A DNA stretch of 49,935 bases from positions 45,001 through 94,935 of the forward strand of contig JAJEFG010000060.1 of the NCBI GenBank assembly GCA_022820545.1, given 5' to 3'. How positions within the stretch are numbered: position 1 is the first letter of the stretch; each line of letters starts with the position of its first letter. Source of the DNA: Acidobacteriota bacterium (GTDB lineage Bacteria > Acidobacteriota > Vicinamibacteria > Marinacidobacterales > Marinacidobacteraceae). Made by a program: the position numbers and the translations under genes. The notes beneath the pieces are model-generated. The model was not told where the DNA came from. It ran no database searches and worked only from the letters and a program-made list of their open reading frames with translations. Of this stretch, positions 9,341 through 18,468 are shown piece by piece.

Positions 9341-9368
9341 CGGGGGAGCCTCCGAGGAGGCTCCCCCG
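9341..9368 (-). terminator. Rho-independent terminator of the TonB receptor gene
   Basis: A near-perfect 13-bp GC-rich inverted repeat (CGGGGGAGCCTCC / GGAGGCTCCCCCG) with a minimal loop, followed on the minus strand by TTTTGCG. It lies 55 bases past the TonB receptor stop and separates that gene from the downstream two-lipoprotein operon. Confidence 0.85.
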
Positions 9369-9422
9369 CGTGATGGTCCCGTCCGACGGGCGCCGGAGCG
9401 CCCGCCGGATCGGGAAAGGTGC

Positions 9423-12281
9423 TTAGAACAGCAGCTTCGCGGTGAAGCGGATGATGCGCGGCGGCAGCACCCGCGAGGGCTGCAGGTAGCGCGAGCCGAA
9501 GCTCGTGATCAGCGCGTCCGCCGCCTGCGAGTTGAAGATGTTCGCGAAGTCGGCGCCGATCTCGATCCGGGCCTGATCGATGTCGAACCCCTTGCGGAAG
9601 TTGATGTCGAGCAGGTTTGCCACGGTCTCGGTGCGTTCGTCGCCGCGCTCGTAGGCGTAGATGGATTCCGATCCCTGCACGAGCCCGGTTGCTCGCGCGG
9701 TCGCAACCAGAGGGCTACCGGCGCGGGCCCGGTAGTTCCAGGCGATCTGGATGTCGAGCGGCGCGACGTAGCTGCCCGCCACGTTGAACACCCACGGCAC
9801 GTCGGTCAGGACCGCGCCGTCGAGCCGGTTGATGTCCCGGTTCGGGTTGTTCCAGTCGGTCCCGTCCCAGGGCAGGGAGTGCGGAACGCCGCGGTGGCTC
9901 GAGAAGGTCGCTCCACCGAGCAACTGCCACCGGTTCGAGAACCGCTTCTGGAGCTGGAACGCAACCCCGTTGTAGTTGGTCTGCAGCTTCTCGACGTTGG
10001 TAATCGTGTTGTCCTGCAGGCCCCGGTACGCCTCCTGGAGTTCGTACACCTCGTACGTCGGCTGCGGACAGGTCGAGCACTCGAAGCTGGTCAGCGTGTA
10101 GGCCGACGGCGGCCGCGCCAGGTTCAGGCTCCCGAGGGAATCCCGGTGCTGGCGGCGGTGGAAGGTGGCGCTGAACGAGACCTCGGAGCCGAGGGTCGTG
10201 TCCACCCCGAGCGAAATGTCGTCGCTGTAGGGCCGGCTCGAGTTCTTGTCGTAGGGCGAGGCGCCAGCGCCCGAGAAACCGTTGAACTCGGAGAGGTCGA
10301 TTTCGGGGCTGTCCACCAGCGTGCCGGACGGGCCCATGTCCACCAGCCGGTCCCCGTCGAGGTCGTTCCAGCCGACCCACGCGGAGCGACCGGCGTTCGG
10401 GTTCGCGCTCCCGGAGAGCCCGTTCCCCATCTGCGTGTAGTAGCGGCCCCAGCCGCCCTTCAGCGCCGCCCGCCCGTCGCCGAAGAGGTCGTAGGCGAAG
10501 CTGAGCCGCGGCCCGACGTTCATCGGCCAGTCCGGGAGTCCGCCGATCTCCGACGTAACCTCGAATGAGGCGTCGGAGAGTTGCTCCGAAACCGCCGTCC
10601 AGGTTCCGGGCGGGCTGCTCTGCACGGGGATGTAGCCGTAGACGCCGTCCAGGCGGACCCCGATGTTCAGGGTGAGCCGGTCGCCGATGGTCCAGGCGTC
10701 CTGCGCGTAGAGCGCCCAGGTGTTGAGGCGCTCGTGCGAGGTCTTGGGGGTCCGGGAAATGTTGATCCGATCGGGGACACCGTCGTTCAGTTCGCCGAAG
10801 GCGTCGCCGCTCTTGAACTGGCGGCTCTCGATGAACTCGCGGGAGGCCTGTCCGCCCACCTTGAAGTTGTGCGAACCGCCCGCCGTGTCGAGGTAGTAGG
10901 TCAGCGAGCCGTTGAACTGGTTCCGGTGGTTCGGACCCCACGACTCGCCGCGATAGTCCGCGTTGAACATCTCCGCCCGCACGGGATCTCGCACCGCAAT
11001 GTCGTTCTCCGTGCAGGGCCGGGCGTCCGGATACTCGTCCACGGGAATCCCGCAGTACTCCGAATAGAGGATGTAGGGAGTCACACCGGTCATCCGGCCG
11101 AAACGCAGATCGAGGAGCGCCGCGTCACCGAGCACCCGGTTGTAGGAGGCGATGTAGTTGTCGGCCCACTGGTCCTGGAAGCGCGCGAGCTCGTCCGCGA
11201 CCGCGGTGTAGGGTGGATCGCGCCGGTGATAACGGTCCTTCCAGTTGCGCTGGAGCGTCACCGAGAGCCGGTCGTTGTCGGTCGCCTGCAGGGTGAACTT
11301 GCCGCTGAGGTTGCGGATCCGGTTGTCGTCGATCGGCTGGGGCCCGACGTAGTCGGCCGGCGTGCTGATCTCCTGCTCGTGGATCCAGTCCCGGTAGGCG
11401 GTGAAGAACCACGCCTTGTCGCGGACGATCGGGCCGCCGAGGGTCCCGTTGATGTCGAGCGACTTGGTGATGGGGGCCCCGCCCGCCTCGGCGGGTTCTC
11501 CCTGGAGATCCACCGCGTTCCAGAGGCCGATCACGTCGCCGCTGAACTCGTTGCCGCCCGACTTCACGACCATGTTCATCAGCACGCCGCCGGTGTCGGA
11601 CTCGGCGCTGTGGGTGGAGGTCTGGAAGTTGAACTCCTCGTACATCGAGAAGCCGTAGTACTGCATCGTCCAGCCGCCGGTGCCGCCGGGCCAGTTCACC
11701 TTGAGTCCGTCCACCTGGAAGCTCTGCATGGTGGCGGAGGAGCCGAAGATCTCCATGCCGTACTGCTGCATGCCGTTGCTGCCGCCGACGTCGATCCGGG
11801 TGGTCACCATGCCGGGTACGAGTCCGGCCATGACCCACGGGTTCCGTCCGGTGGGAACGGCCTCGAGCAGCTCCTGCTCGATGTTGGTCTGGACGGTCGC
11901 GCTGCGCACGTCCACGACCGGCGCGTCGCCGGTGACGGTCACCGTCTCTTCCACACCGGAAAGTCCCATCGAGGCGTTGACCTCGAGAGTGCGGGCGACG
12001 CTGAGCCGCACGCCCTCCTGAACGACGGTCTGGAAGCCGGCGAGGGCGAACGTCACGCTGTATTCGCCCGGCGGAAGGGCCGAATGGCTGTAGGAACCAC
12101 CCGCTCCGGTGGTCGTGCTCCGGGATCCGATCAGCGCGGGGCTGTTGACGGTGACCGTCACCCCGGGGAGGACGGCCCCCTGTTCATCGGTCGCTGTCCC
12201 GGTGATCGTGCCCGTCTGCTGGGCGAACGCCGGGACCGCCGCAAGCATCGCGAGCGCGACCAGAATTGCGGTCTTACGCAT
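9423..12281 (-). CDS. TonB-dependent receptor with N-terminal carboxypeptidase-regulatory-like domain
   Basis: An outer-membrane active-transport channel, 952 residues from the ATG at 12281 (GGAGG upstream). Residues 1-20 are a signal peptide ending AVPAFAQ. Next is a Cna-B/CarboxypepD_reg-like beta-sandwich (TGTITGTATDEQGAVLPGVT to AGFQTVVQEGV), then the plug domain (VEETVTVTGDAPVVDVRSA, TNIEQELLEAVPTGRN), then a large beta-barrel ending in the aromatic C-terminal residue expected for outer-membrane insertion (FTAKLLF). This architecture is expanded in Acidobacteriota, where members are thought to import oligosaccharides or peptides; the ligand is unknown. The gene stands alone: a strong terminator follows it, and a 317-base gap separates it from the divergent TPR gene. 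Confidence 0.93.
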   Translation of the reverse strand: MRKTAILVALAMLAAVPAFAQQTGTITGTATDEQGAVLPGVTVTVNSPALIGSRSTTTGAGGSYSHSALPPGEYSVTFALAGFQTVVQEGVRLSVARTLEVNASMGLSGVEETVTVTGDAPVVDVRSATVQTNIEQELLEAVPTGRNPWVMAGLVPGMVTTRIDVGGSNGMQQYGMEIFGSSATMQSFQVDGLKVNWPGGTGGWTMQYYGFSMYEEFNFQTSTHSAESDTGGVLMNMVVKSGGNEFSGDVIGLWNAVDLQGEPAEAGGAPITKSLDINGTLGGPIVRDKAWFFTAYRDWIHEQEISTPADYVGPQPIDDNRIRNLSGKFTLQATDNDRLSVTLQRNWKDRYHRRDPPYTAVADELARFQDQWADNYIASYNRVLGDAALLDLRFGRMTGVTPYILYSEYCGIPVDEYPDARPCTENDIAVRDPVRAEMFNADYRGESWGPNHRNQFNGSLTYYLDTAGGSHNFKVGGQASREFIESRQFKSGDAFGELNDGVPDRINISRTPKTSHERLNTWALYAQDAWTIGDRLTLNIGVRLDGVYGYIPVQSSPPGTWTAVSEQLSDASFEVTSEIGGLPDWPMNVGPRLSFAYDLFGDGRAALKGGWGRYYTQMGNGLSGSANPNAGRSAWVGWNDLDGDRLVDMGPSGTLVDSPEIDLSEFNGFSGAGASPYDKNSSRPYSDDISLGVDTTLGSEVSFSATFHRRQHRDSLGSLNLARPPSAYTLTSFECSTCPQPTYEVYELQEAYRGLQDNTITNVEKLQTNYNGVAFQLQKRFSNRWQLLGGATFSSHRGVPHSLPWDGTDWNNPNRDINRLDGAVLTDVPWVFNVAGSYVAPLDIQIAWNYRARAGSPLVATARATGLVQGSESIYAYERGDERTETVANLLDINFRKGFDIDQARIEIGADFANIFNSQAADALITSFGSRYLQPSRVLPPRIIRFTAKLLF

Positions 12282-12598
12282 GAAGAACCTCCTCACGAGG
12301 CGTGGTTCGAAGGACCGAGTCCGGGCTGCCATGAGGCCCCGGGAGAGAATGCGCGGTAGCCGGACGCCGCCGCCCCGTGAGGGCGTGTCCGCGTGCACAG
12401 TTCGGCCGAAAACGAGAAAGAGTCAATTTGGCGCACCGTATCACGCAAGTCCCATTCCCTCCTAGCACCCCCGAAGGCGCGGCGCACCGGAGGAGGCACA
12501 GGACCGTTTTTCAACGACCTATGGACGGACGAAAGAGCGTCGGGGGACGGCTCCGATTCGGATTTCCGGTTTTCCGAAGCGCAACTCCAACGAGTCGT
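12282..12598. other. divergent intergenic region, TonB receptor / TPR gene
   Basis: About 317 bases between the two divergent starts. On the minus strand a TTGACT hexamer at 12426-12421 is a plausible -35 element for the receptor gene. A weak -10 (AACTGT) lies 18 bases further on. I see no operator, riboswitch or small RNA fold. The TPR start could be as early as 12521, which would shorten the gap. Confidence 0.45.
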
Positions 12599-13867
12599 AT
12601 GTTGCTGGCGCCTGTGCTCGTTCTGCTGGCCGGGGTGGCGGCGGCCCCGGAACCGGGACCGGCGCAGCCGCTGCCGGAGGCGCGGCGGTTGTTCGGGGAA
12701 GGGCGACCGGAGGCGGCCGTCACCGCCCTCGTCGAGGAGTTCGCGGCCAACCCGAACTCATCCGACGGGACCCGGCTGCTGTGGGACGTGGCGCGTGGAG
12801 CGGCTCCCCGTCCTGATCTCATCGACGCCGTGGCGTCCGCCGCCGACCGGCTCGGCCCCGACGGCTGGCTGGCCTCCGGCGTACTGCTGCGGCGTGGTTT
12901 CCGTCCGCTCGACGCACTGGCGGCGTTCGAGCGAGCTGCGGTCGCGGGAGCGCGGGACGCTTCGCGGGTCGACATCGAGGCGGGCTGGCTGCTCGCCGAA
13001 CTTCGATCCCACGAACTCGCCCTCGCCCGGTTCGGGCGCCACCCGGCAGTCCCCGCGGCGATGCACGGCAAGGCGGTGGTGTTGGCGAGGGACCGGCAAA
13101 CCGACCAGGCGTTCGATCTGGTTGACGCACTTCGCCGCGCTGATCCCGCGAATCCCGGGGCCGTTCTGCTGCGGGCAGAACTGCTGGACAGCGTCGGACG
13201 GGGAAGCGAGGCGCTCGCTGCGCTGCGGGCGCTGGCGGACAAGGCGGGCCAGGCCAGCCCCGCCGGGTTCCGGCTGGCGCGGATTCTGGTGCAGCAGCGC
13301 CGGTTCGGGGAGGCGGAACCGATCCTCCGGGCCGTCCTCGCGGCGGACTCCGGCAACGCCGAGGCGTGGCACGCAATGGCCCGCGCGCACCAGGGACAGG
13401 ATCGTTCCGGCGACGCCGTAGCAGCGTTCGAGCGGGCACTCGAGGAGGATCCGGCGCTCAACGAGGCGCGTTTCGGGCTCGCACAGTTGCTCACCCGGCA
13501 GGGCGAGCGCGAAGCGGCGGCGCCGCTCTTCGCCGAGTTCGAGCGGCGGAAGGCGATCACCGACGAATCAGGGCGCCTGCTCGGGGAGGCCGAGCTGCGC
13601 CCCGAGGACTATCGGCGAGTCGAGGCGTTCGTCACGCACGCCCTTGCGAACGGGGACTTCGGGTTGGCCCTCCGGGGGGCGCAGCGGTTCCTGGTCGAGT
13701 TTCCCGAGGATCCGGAGCGGCACCTACTGCTCGCCCGGGTGTTCCGGGAGGGCGGGAGCCGCGCCGACGCGGAGCGGGTGCTGCAGCGAGGGCTCCATCG
13801 GTTCGCGGGGAATGAAGAGGCGGAGCGGCGGTTCGAGGCGGGGCTACGGGCGATCGGCGCGCGGTAG
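12599..13867 (+). CDS. exported tetratricopeptide-repeat protein
   Basis: A 422-residue protein: a hydrophobic N-terminus (LLAPVLVLLAGVAAA) that looks like a signal peptide, then tandem TPR-type helices. Clear units include GRPEAAVTALVEEFAANPNS, SRVDIEAGWLLAELRSHELA, QASPAGFRLARILVQQRRFG, AWHAMARAHQGQDRSGDAVA and LNEARFGLAQLLTRQGERE. The family role is protein-protein scaffolding; I see no enzymatic domain. No good ribosome site precedes the chosen ATG. An in-frame ATG at 12521 would add 26 residues with a longer basic start, and cannot be excluded. It is divergent from the TonB receptor and convergent with argH. Confidence 0.75.
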   Translation: MLLAPVLVLLAGVAAAPEPGPAQPLPEARRLFGEGRPEAAVTALVEEFAANPNSSDGTRLLWDVARGAAPRPDLIDAVASAADRLGPDGWLASGVLLRRGFRPLDALAAFERAAVAGARDASRVDIEAGWLLAELRSHELALARFGRHPAVPAAMHGKAVVLARDRQTDQAFDLVDALRRADPANPGAVLLRAELLDSVGRGSEALAALRALADKAGQASPAGFRLARILVQQRRFGEAEPILRAVLAADSGNAEAWHAMARAHQGQDRSGDAVAAFERALEEDPALNEARFGLAQLLTRQGEREAAAPLFAEFERRKAITDESGRLLGEAELRPEDYRRVEAFVTHALANGDFGLALRGAQRFLVEFPEDPERHLLLARVFREGGSRADAERVLQRGLHRFAGNEEAERRFEAGLRAIGAR

Positions 13868-13918
13868 GGGAACGTCGTCTGCGCTGGTTTCGTGCTCCCG
13901 CGCGATGCCGACCGTAGG

Positions 13919-13950
13919 TCAGCGTTCCAAGCCGGCGCGCCACCCTGCCG
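13919..13950 (-). repeat. partial copy of the dispersed palindromic repeat at the argH 3' end
   Basis: The plus-strand segment GCGTTCCAAGCCGGCGCGCC at 13922-13941 is the same GCGTTCCAAGCC core that ends the larger repeat units elsewhere in the window (34.8, 40.0, 41.7 and 49.2 kb). The argH stop codon lies inside it. Confidence 0.55.
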
Positions 13951-15325
13951 GTCCGAAGGACGGCGTTGCCTGAAGAGTGCGCTTCGCCGCTTCGAGCTGG
14001 GACTTGATGGCTCCGGGGCCGCCGCGGACGCTGCGGCGGGCGACGGACGCCCGATAGTCCCAGACAGCCTTCACGTCCTCGTCGAAGGCGGGAGAGAAGC
14101 CGCGCAGGGTCGCGAGGTCCAGGTCCGGGGGCTCGGCGGACTTCCGCTCGCAGTGGGCGAAGACCTCTCCGGCGACCCGGTGCGCATCGCGAAACGGCAG
14201 TCCCCGGGCCACGAGGTACTCCGCGAGGTCCGTCGCCAGGAGATCCCAGGAGAGCGCGGCGCGCATCCGTTCCTCGGAAATCTCCATGGTCCCGACGGTG
14301 CCCTCGGCGACCGGCAGGGCCAGCCGCAGGGTGTCCAGGGTGTCGAAGCAGGGCTCCTTGTCCTCCTGGAGATCCCGCTGGTAGCCGGAGGCGAGTCCCT
14401 TCCCCACGGTGAGGAGCGCCACCAGGTTGCCGATGAGCCGGCCGGCCTTCCCGCGGATCAGCTCGCTACCGTCGGGGTTGCGCTTCTGGGGCATGAGGCT
14501 CGACCCCGTGGACCAGGCGTCGCCGAGGCGCACGAAGCCGAACTCGGCGGACGACCAGAGCACCAGGTCCTCCGCGAGCCGCGAAAGGTGCACCCCGAGG
14601 ATGGCGCCCGCGGCGAGGAACTCCATCGCGTAGTCACGGGTTCCCACGGCGTCCACGCTGTTGTCGAGAACCTCCGCGAGTCCGAGTTCACCGGCGATCG
14701 CCTCGCGGTCCACCGGGTAGGGGTTGCCGGCGAGCGCGCCCGCGCCCATCGGTGAGGCGGAGGCCCGCCGGCCGGCGGCTTCGAGCCGCTCGCGGTCACG
14801 CGTCAGCGCCCAGAAGTGAGACAGCAGCAGGTGTCCGAAGACCACCGGCTGGGCGCGCTGCAAGTGCGTGTATCCGGGAACCAGGACCTCCGCAGACTCC
14901 TCCGCCCGGGCGAGCAAGGCGGTCCGGAGGCGGTCGAGCGCCTCGACCAGCGACGAGGTCGCGCTCGTCAGGTAGAGCCGGAACTCCGTCTGGGAGAGGT
15001 CGTTCCGGCTCCGCCCGGTCGGGAGTTTCCGGGCCAGTTCGCCGATCTCGTCGAAGAGCAGCCGCTCGACCGCGGTGTGGATGTCCTCGTCGTCGAGGGG
15101 CGGCGGCGGATCGGCGCCGAGCACCGCTCCCACCCGGTCGAGTCCCGCGAGCATCCGCTCGAGCTCGCCCGAATCCAGCACCCCCGCCCCGGCCAGGGCA
15201 CGGGCGTAGGCCTGGTTGACGCGGATCTCTTCCGCGTGCAGCCGGCGGTCGAAGTGGACGGACTTCCCCAGCCGGTCGAGCGCGTCGGCCGGCGGCGCGG
15301 CGAACCGCCCGCCCCAGAGCTTCAT
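13919..15325 (-). CDS. argH: argininosuccinate lyase
   Basis: Splits argininosuccinate to arginine and fumarate, the last step of arginine synthesis. The 468-residue protein begins KLWGGRFAAPPADALDRLG. It carries DIHTAVERLL, LPTGRSRNDL, PGYTHLQRAQPV and the family signature GSSLMPQKRNPD with its catalytic serine loop. The ATG at 15325 overlaps the argG stop as ATGA and has GAGGAG upstream. The C-terminus normally ends soon after the QLEAAKRTL-like helix. Here a further ~17 residues (ATPSFGPAGWRAGLER) follow, encoded partly by a dispersed repeat, so the tail looks like captured non-coding DNA. Confidence 0.96.
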   Translation of the reverse strand: MKLWGGRFAAPPADALDRLGKSVHFDRRLHAEEIRVNQAYARALAGAGVLDSGELERMLAGLDRVGAVLGADPPPPLDDEDIHTAVERLLFDEIGELARKLPTGRSRNDLSQTEFRLYLTSATSSLVEALDRLRTALLARAEESAEVLVPGYTHLQRAQPVVFGHLLLSHFWALTRDRERLEAAGRRASASPMGAGALAGNPYPVDREAIAGELGLAEVLDNSVDAVGTRDYAMEFLAAGAILGVHLSRLAEDLVLWSSAEFGFVRLGDAWSTGSSLMPQKRNPDGSELIRGKAGRLIGNLVALLTVGKGLASGYQRDLQEDKEPCFDTLDTLRLALPVAEGTVGTMEISEERMRAALSWDLLATDLAEYLVARGLPFRDAHRVAGEVFAHCERKSAEPPDLDLATLRGFSPAFDEDVKAVWDYRASVARRSVRGGPGAIKSQLEAAKRTLQATPSFGPAGWRAGLER

Positions 15326-16536
15326 GACTCCTCGTTCGGTGAGTCCGCGCCCGAAAGGCGCCGGATGCGCTCCGGAAGGCCGAACAGGCGGATGAAGCCC
15401 TCCGCATCCGACTGCCGGTACACCTCGTCGGCGCCGAAGGTCGCGAAGTCCTCCCGGTAGAGGCTCTTCGGGCTCTTGCGTCCCACCGCCTGGGCGAGGC
15501 CCCGGTGGAGGCGGACCCGCACCGTTCCCGTCGTGTTCCGGTGCGCCTCGGCGAAGAAGGCGTCGAGGGCCTCCCGGAGCGCGGAGAACCACTTGCCGTC
15601 GTACACCAGCTCGGCGTAGCGAAGTGCGACGGAAGCCGCGAAATGGTCCGTCGCCCGGTCGAGAGTGAGGCTCTGGAGGGCCGCTTTCGCCTCGTGGAGG
15701 ATCGTGCCGCCCGGGGTCTCGTACACGCCGCGCGACTTCATCCCCACCAGCCGGTTCTCGACGATGTCCACCCGGCCGACCCCGTGCCGGGCCCCGGCCT
15801 CGTTCAGGCGGGTGAGCAGGGCGGCGGGGCCGAGGCGTTCGCCGTCCACCGCGACCGGGATGCCGCGCTCGAAACCGACGTCCACCGCCTCCGGGTCCGG
15901 CTCCGTGAGGTCGGGATTCCGGGTGATGCGGTAGAGGCTCGCCGGAGGAGCGTTCCAGGGGTCCTCGAGGTCCTCGCCCTCGTGGCTGAGGTGCAGGAGG
16001 TTCTGGTCGCGGCTGTAGAGGTCCCCCGCCTTCTGTTCGACGGGCACGCCGTGATGCGCCGCGTAGGCGAGGGCGTCCTCGCGCGACCGGATGTCCCAGA
16101 GGCGCCAGGGGGCGATAACCTCGAGATCCGGGGCGAGCGCGTGAAAGGCAAGCTCGAAGCGGACCTGGTCGTTCCCCTTGCCAGTGCACCCGTGGGCCAC
16201 CGCGTCGGCGCCCTCCCGGCGGGCGACGTCCACCTGGTACTTGGCGATCGTCGGGCGGGCGAGCGAGGTGCCGAGCAGGTAGCGGCCCTCGTACACGGCG
16301 CCGGCCCGCACCGCCGGAAAGACGTAGTTGCCCACGAACTCGTCGCGCAGGTCCTCGACGAACACCGCCGAGGCCCCGGAGGCCATCGCCTTCTCCGACG
16401 CGGCCTGGAGGTCCTCGTTCTGTCCTACATCCGCGATGACCGCGAGGACTTCGGCGTCGTAGTTCTCCTTGAGCCAGGGAATCGCGCAGGAGGTGTCAAG
16501 TCCGCCGGAATAGGCGAGGGCAATACGTTTGGGCAT
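15322..16536 (-). CDS. argG: argininosuccinate synthase
   Basis: Joins citrulline and aspartate using ATP to give argininosuccinate. The 404-residue protein opens with the PP-loop ATPase motif AYSGGLDTSCAIPWLKENY. It contains GTSLARPTIAKYQVDVA, AHGCTGKGNDQVRFE and ENRLVGMKSRGVYETPGG, all canonical. The start PKRIALAYSGG is fixed by family length; longer upstream frames add an Arg-rich stretch with no homology. No Shine-Dalgarno is obvious before the ATG. It forms a coupled two-gene operon with argH; other arginine genes are not in the window. The divergent rhomboid gene begins 113 bases away, so the two share a promoter region. Confidence 0.97.
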   Translation of the reverse strand: MPKRIALAYSGGLDTSCAIPWLKENYDAEVLAVIADVGQNEDLQAASEKAMASGASAVFVEDLRDEFVGNYVFPAVRAGAVYEGRYLLGTSLARPTIAKYQVDVARREGADAVAHGCTGKGNDQVRFELAFHALAPDLEVIAPWRLWDIRSREDALAYAAHHGVPVEQKAGDLYSRDQNLLHLSHEGEDLEDPWNAPPASLYRITRNPDLTEPDPEAVDVGFERGIPVAVDGERLGPAALLTRLNEAGARHGVGRVDIVENRLVGMKSRGVYETPGGTILHEAKAALQSLTLDRATDHFAASVALRYAELVYDGKWFSALREALDAFFAEAHRNTTGTVRVRLHRGLAQAVGRKSPKSLYREDFATFGADEVYRQSDAEGFIRLFGLPERIRRLSGADSPNEES

Positions 16537-16649
16537 GGCGATACGGGTCCGAATCCGGCGCGCGGAATGGAAGAAGCGGCGGCGGGCTGCGCGAAAGCGG
16601 AGCAGCGCGAGGGCCGGGAAACGAGCCGGGGCGCGGAGAATACTGTCTC

Positions 16650-17597
16650 GTGACCTTCTGGCGGCGCAGGAAACCGAAATGGCCATCGGGGGAGGCTCGC
16701 TCCGATCCGTTCGGTGAGCAGCGGTTCCGCGAGGTCCCGGAGCCGGAGGCGCCGCCGGACGAGGAGTGGACCGGCCCCGACCCGGAATCCGGGACCTGCG
16801 AACCCTGGGAGAGCGACGAGTTCACGCAGGCCGAGGGCTCCGATGCCGGGGACTACGATCCGGAATTGGAGGAACTGGAGGAAGAGGAGGAGGACCGGCC
16901 GGGCGTCATCCGGGGCGTCGTCTTCGGCCGGCCGGCGCGGGGAGTGCCGGATACGGACGCCTCCCAGCCGCACGTCGTCTCCACCATCCTCTCGAAGAAG
17001 CCCGGGAAGGACGCCGCCCGGGCGGTCGCCTGGACGCTCGGGATCCTCGCGGTGGTGAGCACCCTCTACTGGTGGGGACCTCCGGGCTTCGCGGCCGCGC
17101 TCCCGGCGAGCGGCGAGACGGTGTTCGAGCAGGGGGAGACCTGGCGCCTCCTGACCGCGATCGCGGCGCACGCCGACGCCATTCATCTGCTTTCGAACGC
17201 TGTTTTCCTCGCCTGGCTGATCTACCTCTCCTACGGGGCGTTCGGCCCCAGCCTCTATCCCTGGAGCGCAGTGCCGCTCTCGGCGGTCGCGCTCGCGGTG
17301 ACGCTCGAGGGGTATCCGCCGAACATCCGCGTGGTCGGGGCGTCCGGAATGCTCTACCTGCTCGCCGGCGCCTGGCTCACGCTCTACGTGCTGGTGGAGC
17401 GCCGCCTCTCGGTGGCCAAGCGGATCGTCAGGGTGGTCGGGTTCTTTCTCGTCGTCCTCGTCCCGACCTCGATCCGCCCCGAAGTGAGCTACCGGGCCCA
17501 CGGGATCGGGTTGTTCTTCGGCATCTGCCTCGGTCTCGCCTACTTCCTGGCCCGGCGCGACACCATCCGGAGCGGCGAGCGGTGGGAGTGGGATTAG
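16650..17597 (+). CDS. rhomboid-family intramembrane serine protease
   Basis: A 315-residue membrane protein with a GTG start and GGAGA upstream. Residues 1-120 form a cytosolic extension that is strikingly acidic between about 30 and 82 (runs of Glu, Asp and Pro, such as ELEELEEEEED). Six or so hydrophobic segments follow from about residue 125. The catalytic dyad is visible: Ser232 in GASG (RVVGASGMLYLLAG) and His284 in YRAHGIGLFFGICLG. The HLLSNAVFLAW stretch (His179, Asn183) matches the oxyanion-region HxxxN motif. The protein should therefore be active, cleaving substrates within or near the membrane. The acidic tail resembles no domain I know. Confidence 0.85.
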   Translation: MTFWRRRKPKWPSGEARSDPFGEQRFREVPEPEAPPDEEWTGPDPESGTCEPWESDEFTQAEGSDAGDYDPELEELEEEEEDRPGVIRGVVFGRPARGVPDTDASQPHVVSTILSKKPGKDAARAVAWTLGILAVVSTLYWWGPPGFAAALPASGETVFEQGETWRLLTAIAAHADAIHLLSNAVFLAWLIYLSYGAFGPSLYPWSAVPLSAVALAVTLEGYPPNIRVVGASGMLYLLAGAWLTLYVLVERRLSVAKRIVRVVGFFLVVLVPTSIRPEVSYRAHGIGLFFGICLGLAYFLARRDTIRSGERWEWD

Positions 17598-17634
17598 CTG
17601 GAACGCGTCGTCGCGGTGGGTGACGTTACGACGG

Positions 17635-17777
17635 GCGCGGCGCCGAGCGCCGCGGTGCCGGTCTGGAGACCGGCGTTCCCCTACTGCCTCGGCCTCGTTG
17701 GGATTAGCTGGGGCAGTTTCGCGGCCCTCTCGGGCCGCGATGCCGGCCAGAGGCCGGCGCTCCGAGGCCGGCGTTCC
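17635..17777 (+). repeat. dispersed nested-palindrome repeat, two units
   Basis: Unit one (17635-17679) has the form GCGCGGCGCCGAGCGCCGCG, then GCCGGTCTGGAGACCGGC, then GTTCC: two stem-loops back to back. Unit two (about 17720-17777) uses the same architecture with different stems (GCGGCCCTCTCGGGCCGC, GCCGGCCAGAGGCCGGC, GGCCGGCGTTCC). These fill the gap between the rhomboid gene and the convergent SWIM-like gene. Confidence 0.75.
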
Positions 17778-17787
17778 CCACCTGCTG

Positions 17788-18468
17788 TTAGTCCTCCGGG
17801 CGGGAGCGTGGGGTGACGGCGGCGGCGCGCTCGGAGACCTTCGTGTAGAGGCGGGCCAGGTTCCCGCGCAGGATCGGATCGTCGCGGAAGGCTTCCGCCC
17901 GCTGCACCACCGGCAGCAGGGAGTCGGACTCCGGGTCCGGTGACTGGTCGAGGATTTCCCGCAGTTCGTCGAGTTCGATCGCCGGCCGGCGGACGCCGCT
18001 CGCCTTCCAGCGCCGGGCGATTCCGGTGATCACGGACTGCCGGTCCGCGCCGCGGAACAGCAGGAGCCGGAACGGGTCGGCCGCGAAATGCTCGGCGATC
18101 AGGAGGAGGGCGCGCGCGAGGGTCTCGGAAGGGCAGTCGTACGGACCCAGCGTGAGGCGGCTGGGCGGCGGCACGAGCCGCACGCCCCGGCGGGCGAGGC
18201 CCGACTTGGCCGACCGGGGCAGGTAGCCCGCAAAGAGCGCGGCGGGATAGAGCGCCTGACCGGCGAAGACCTCGAAGAAGGCGCTCCACCGCCGCCGGTC
18301 CAGCACCGGCGTTTCCAGCAGGACCTCGGTCGGACGGAACCCGCGGCCCTCCACCAGAACCTGCACCCTGCCGGGAACGACGTTCACCTGGCCCCGGGCG
18401 CGCCCCTCGACGCCGTTCCTCGAGGCTCTCAGGAAGTCCGCCGCCCACCACGGCAGCCCCTCGCTCAT
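17788..18468 (-). CDS. SWIM-type partner protein of the SNF2 ATPase, zinc ligands missing
   Basis: A 226-residue soluble protein beginning SEGLPWWAADFLRASRNGV. The WW-x-x-x-FL start, the RARGQVNVVPGRVQVLVEGR strand pair, the LDRRRWSAFFEVFAGQALYPAALFAGYLP helix region and the AADPFRLLLFRG segment match the order of SWIM zinc-finger proteins usually encoded beside HepA/SNF2 helicases. In those proteins a CxCx(n)CxH finger sits between the LxAG-LP helix and the DPFxLLxLRG segment. Here the equivalent region (RLTLGPYDCPSETLARALLL) keeps one Cys and no finger. Its ATG overlaps the SNF2 stop (ATGA), so the pair is translationally coupled. Family placement rests on pattern memory and synteny. Confidence 0.6.
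   Translation of the reverse strand: MSEGLPWWAADFLRASRNGVEGRARGQVNVVPGRVQVLVEGRGFRPTEVLLETPVLDRRRWSAFFEVFAGQALYPAALFAGYLPRSAKSGLARRGVRLVPPPSRLTLGPYDCPSETLARALLLIAEHFAADPFRLLLFRGADRQSVITGIARRWKASGVRRPAIELDELREILDQSPDPESDSLLPVVQRAEAFRDDPILRGNLARLYTKVSERAAAVTPRSRPED

Noticed and set aside
17590..17712. GGGATTAGCTGG at the rhomboid stop codon and again 110 bases later
   Set aside because: Twelve bases in repeat-rich DNA; could be chance or part of the palindromic repeat history, and adds no separate claim.
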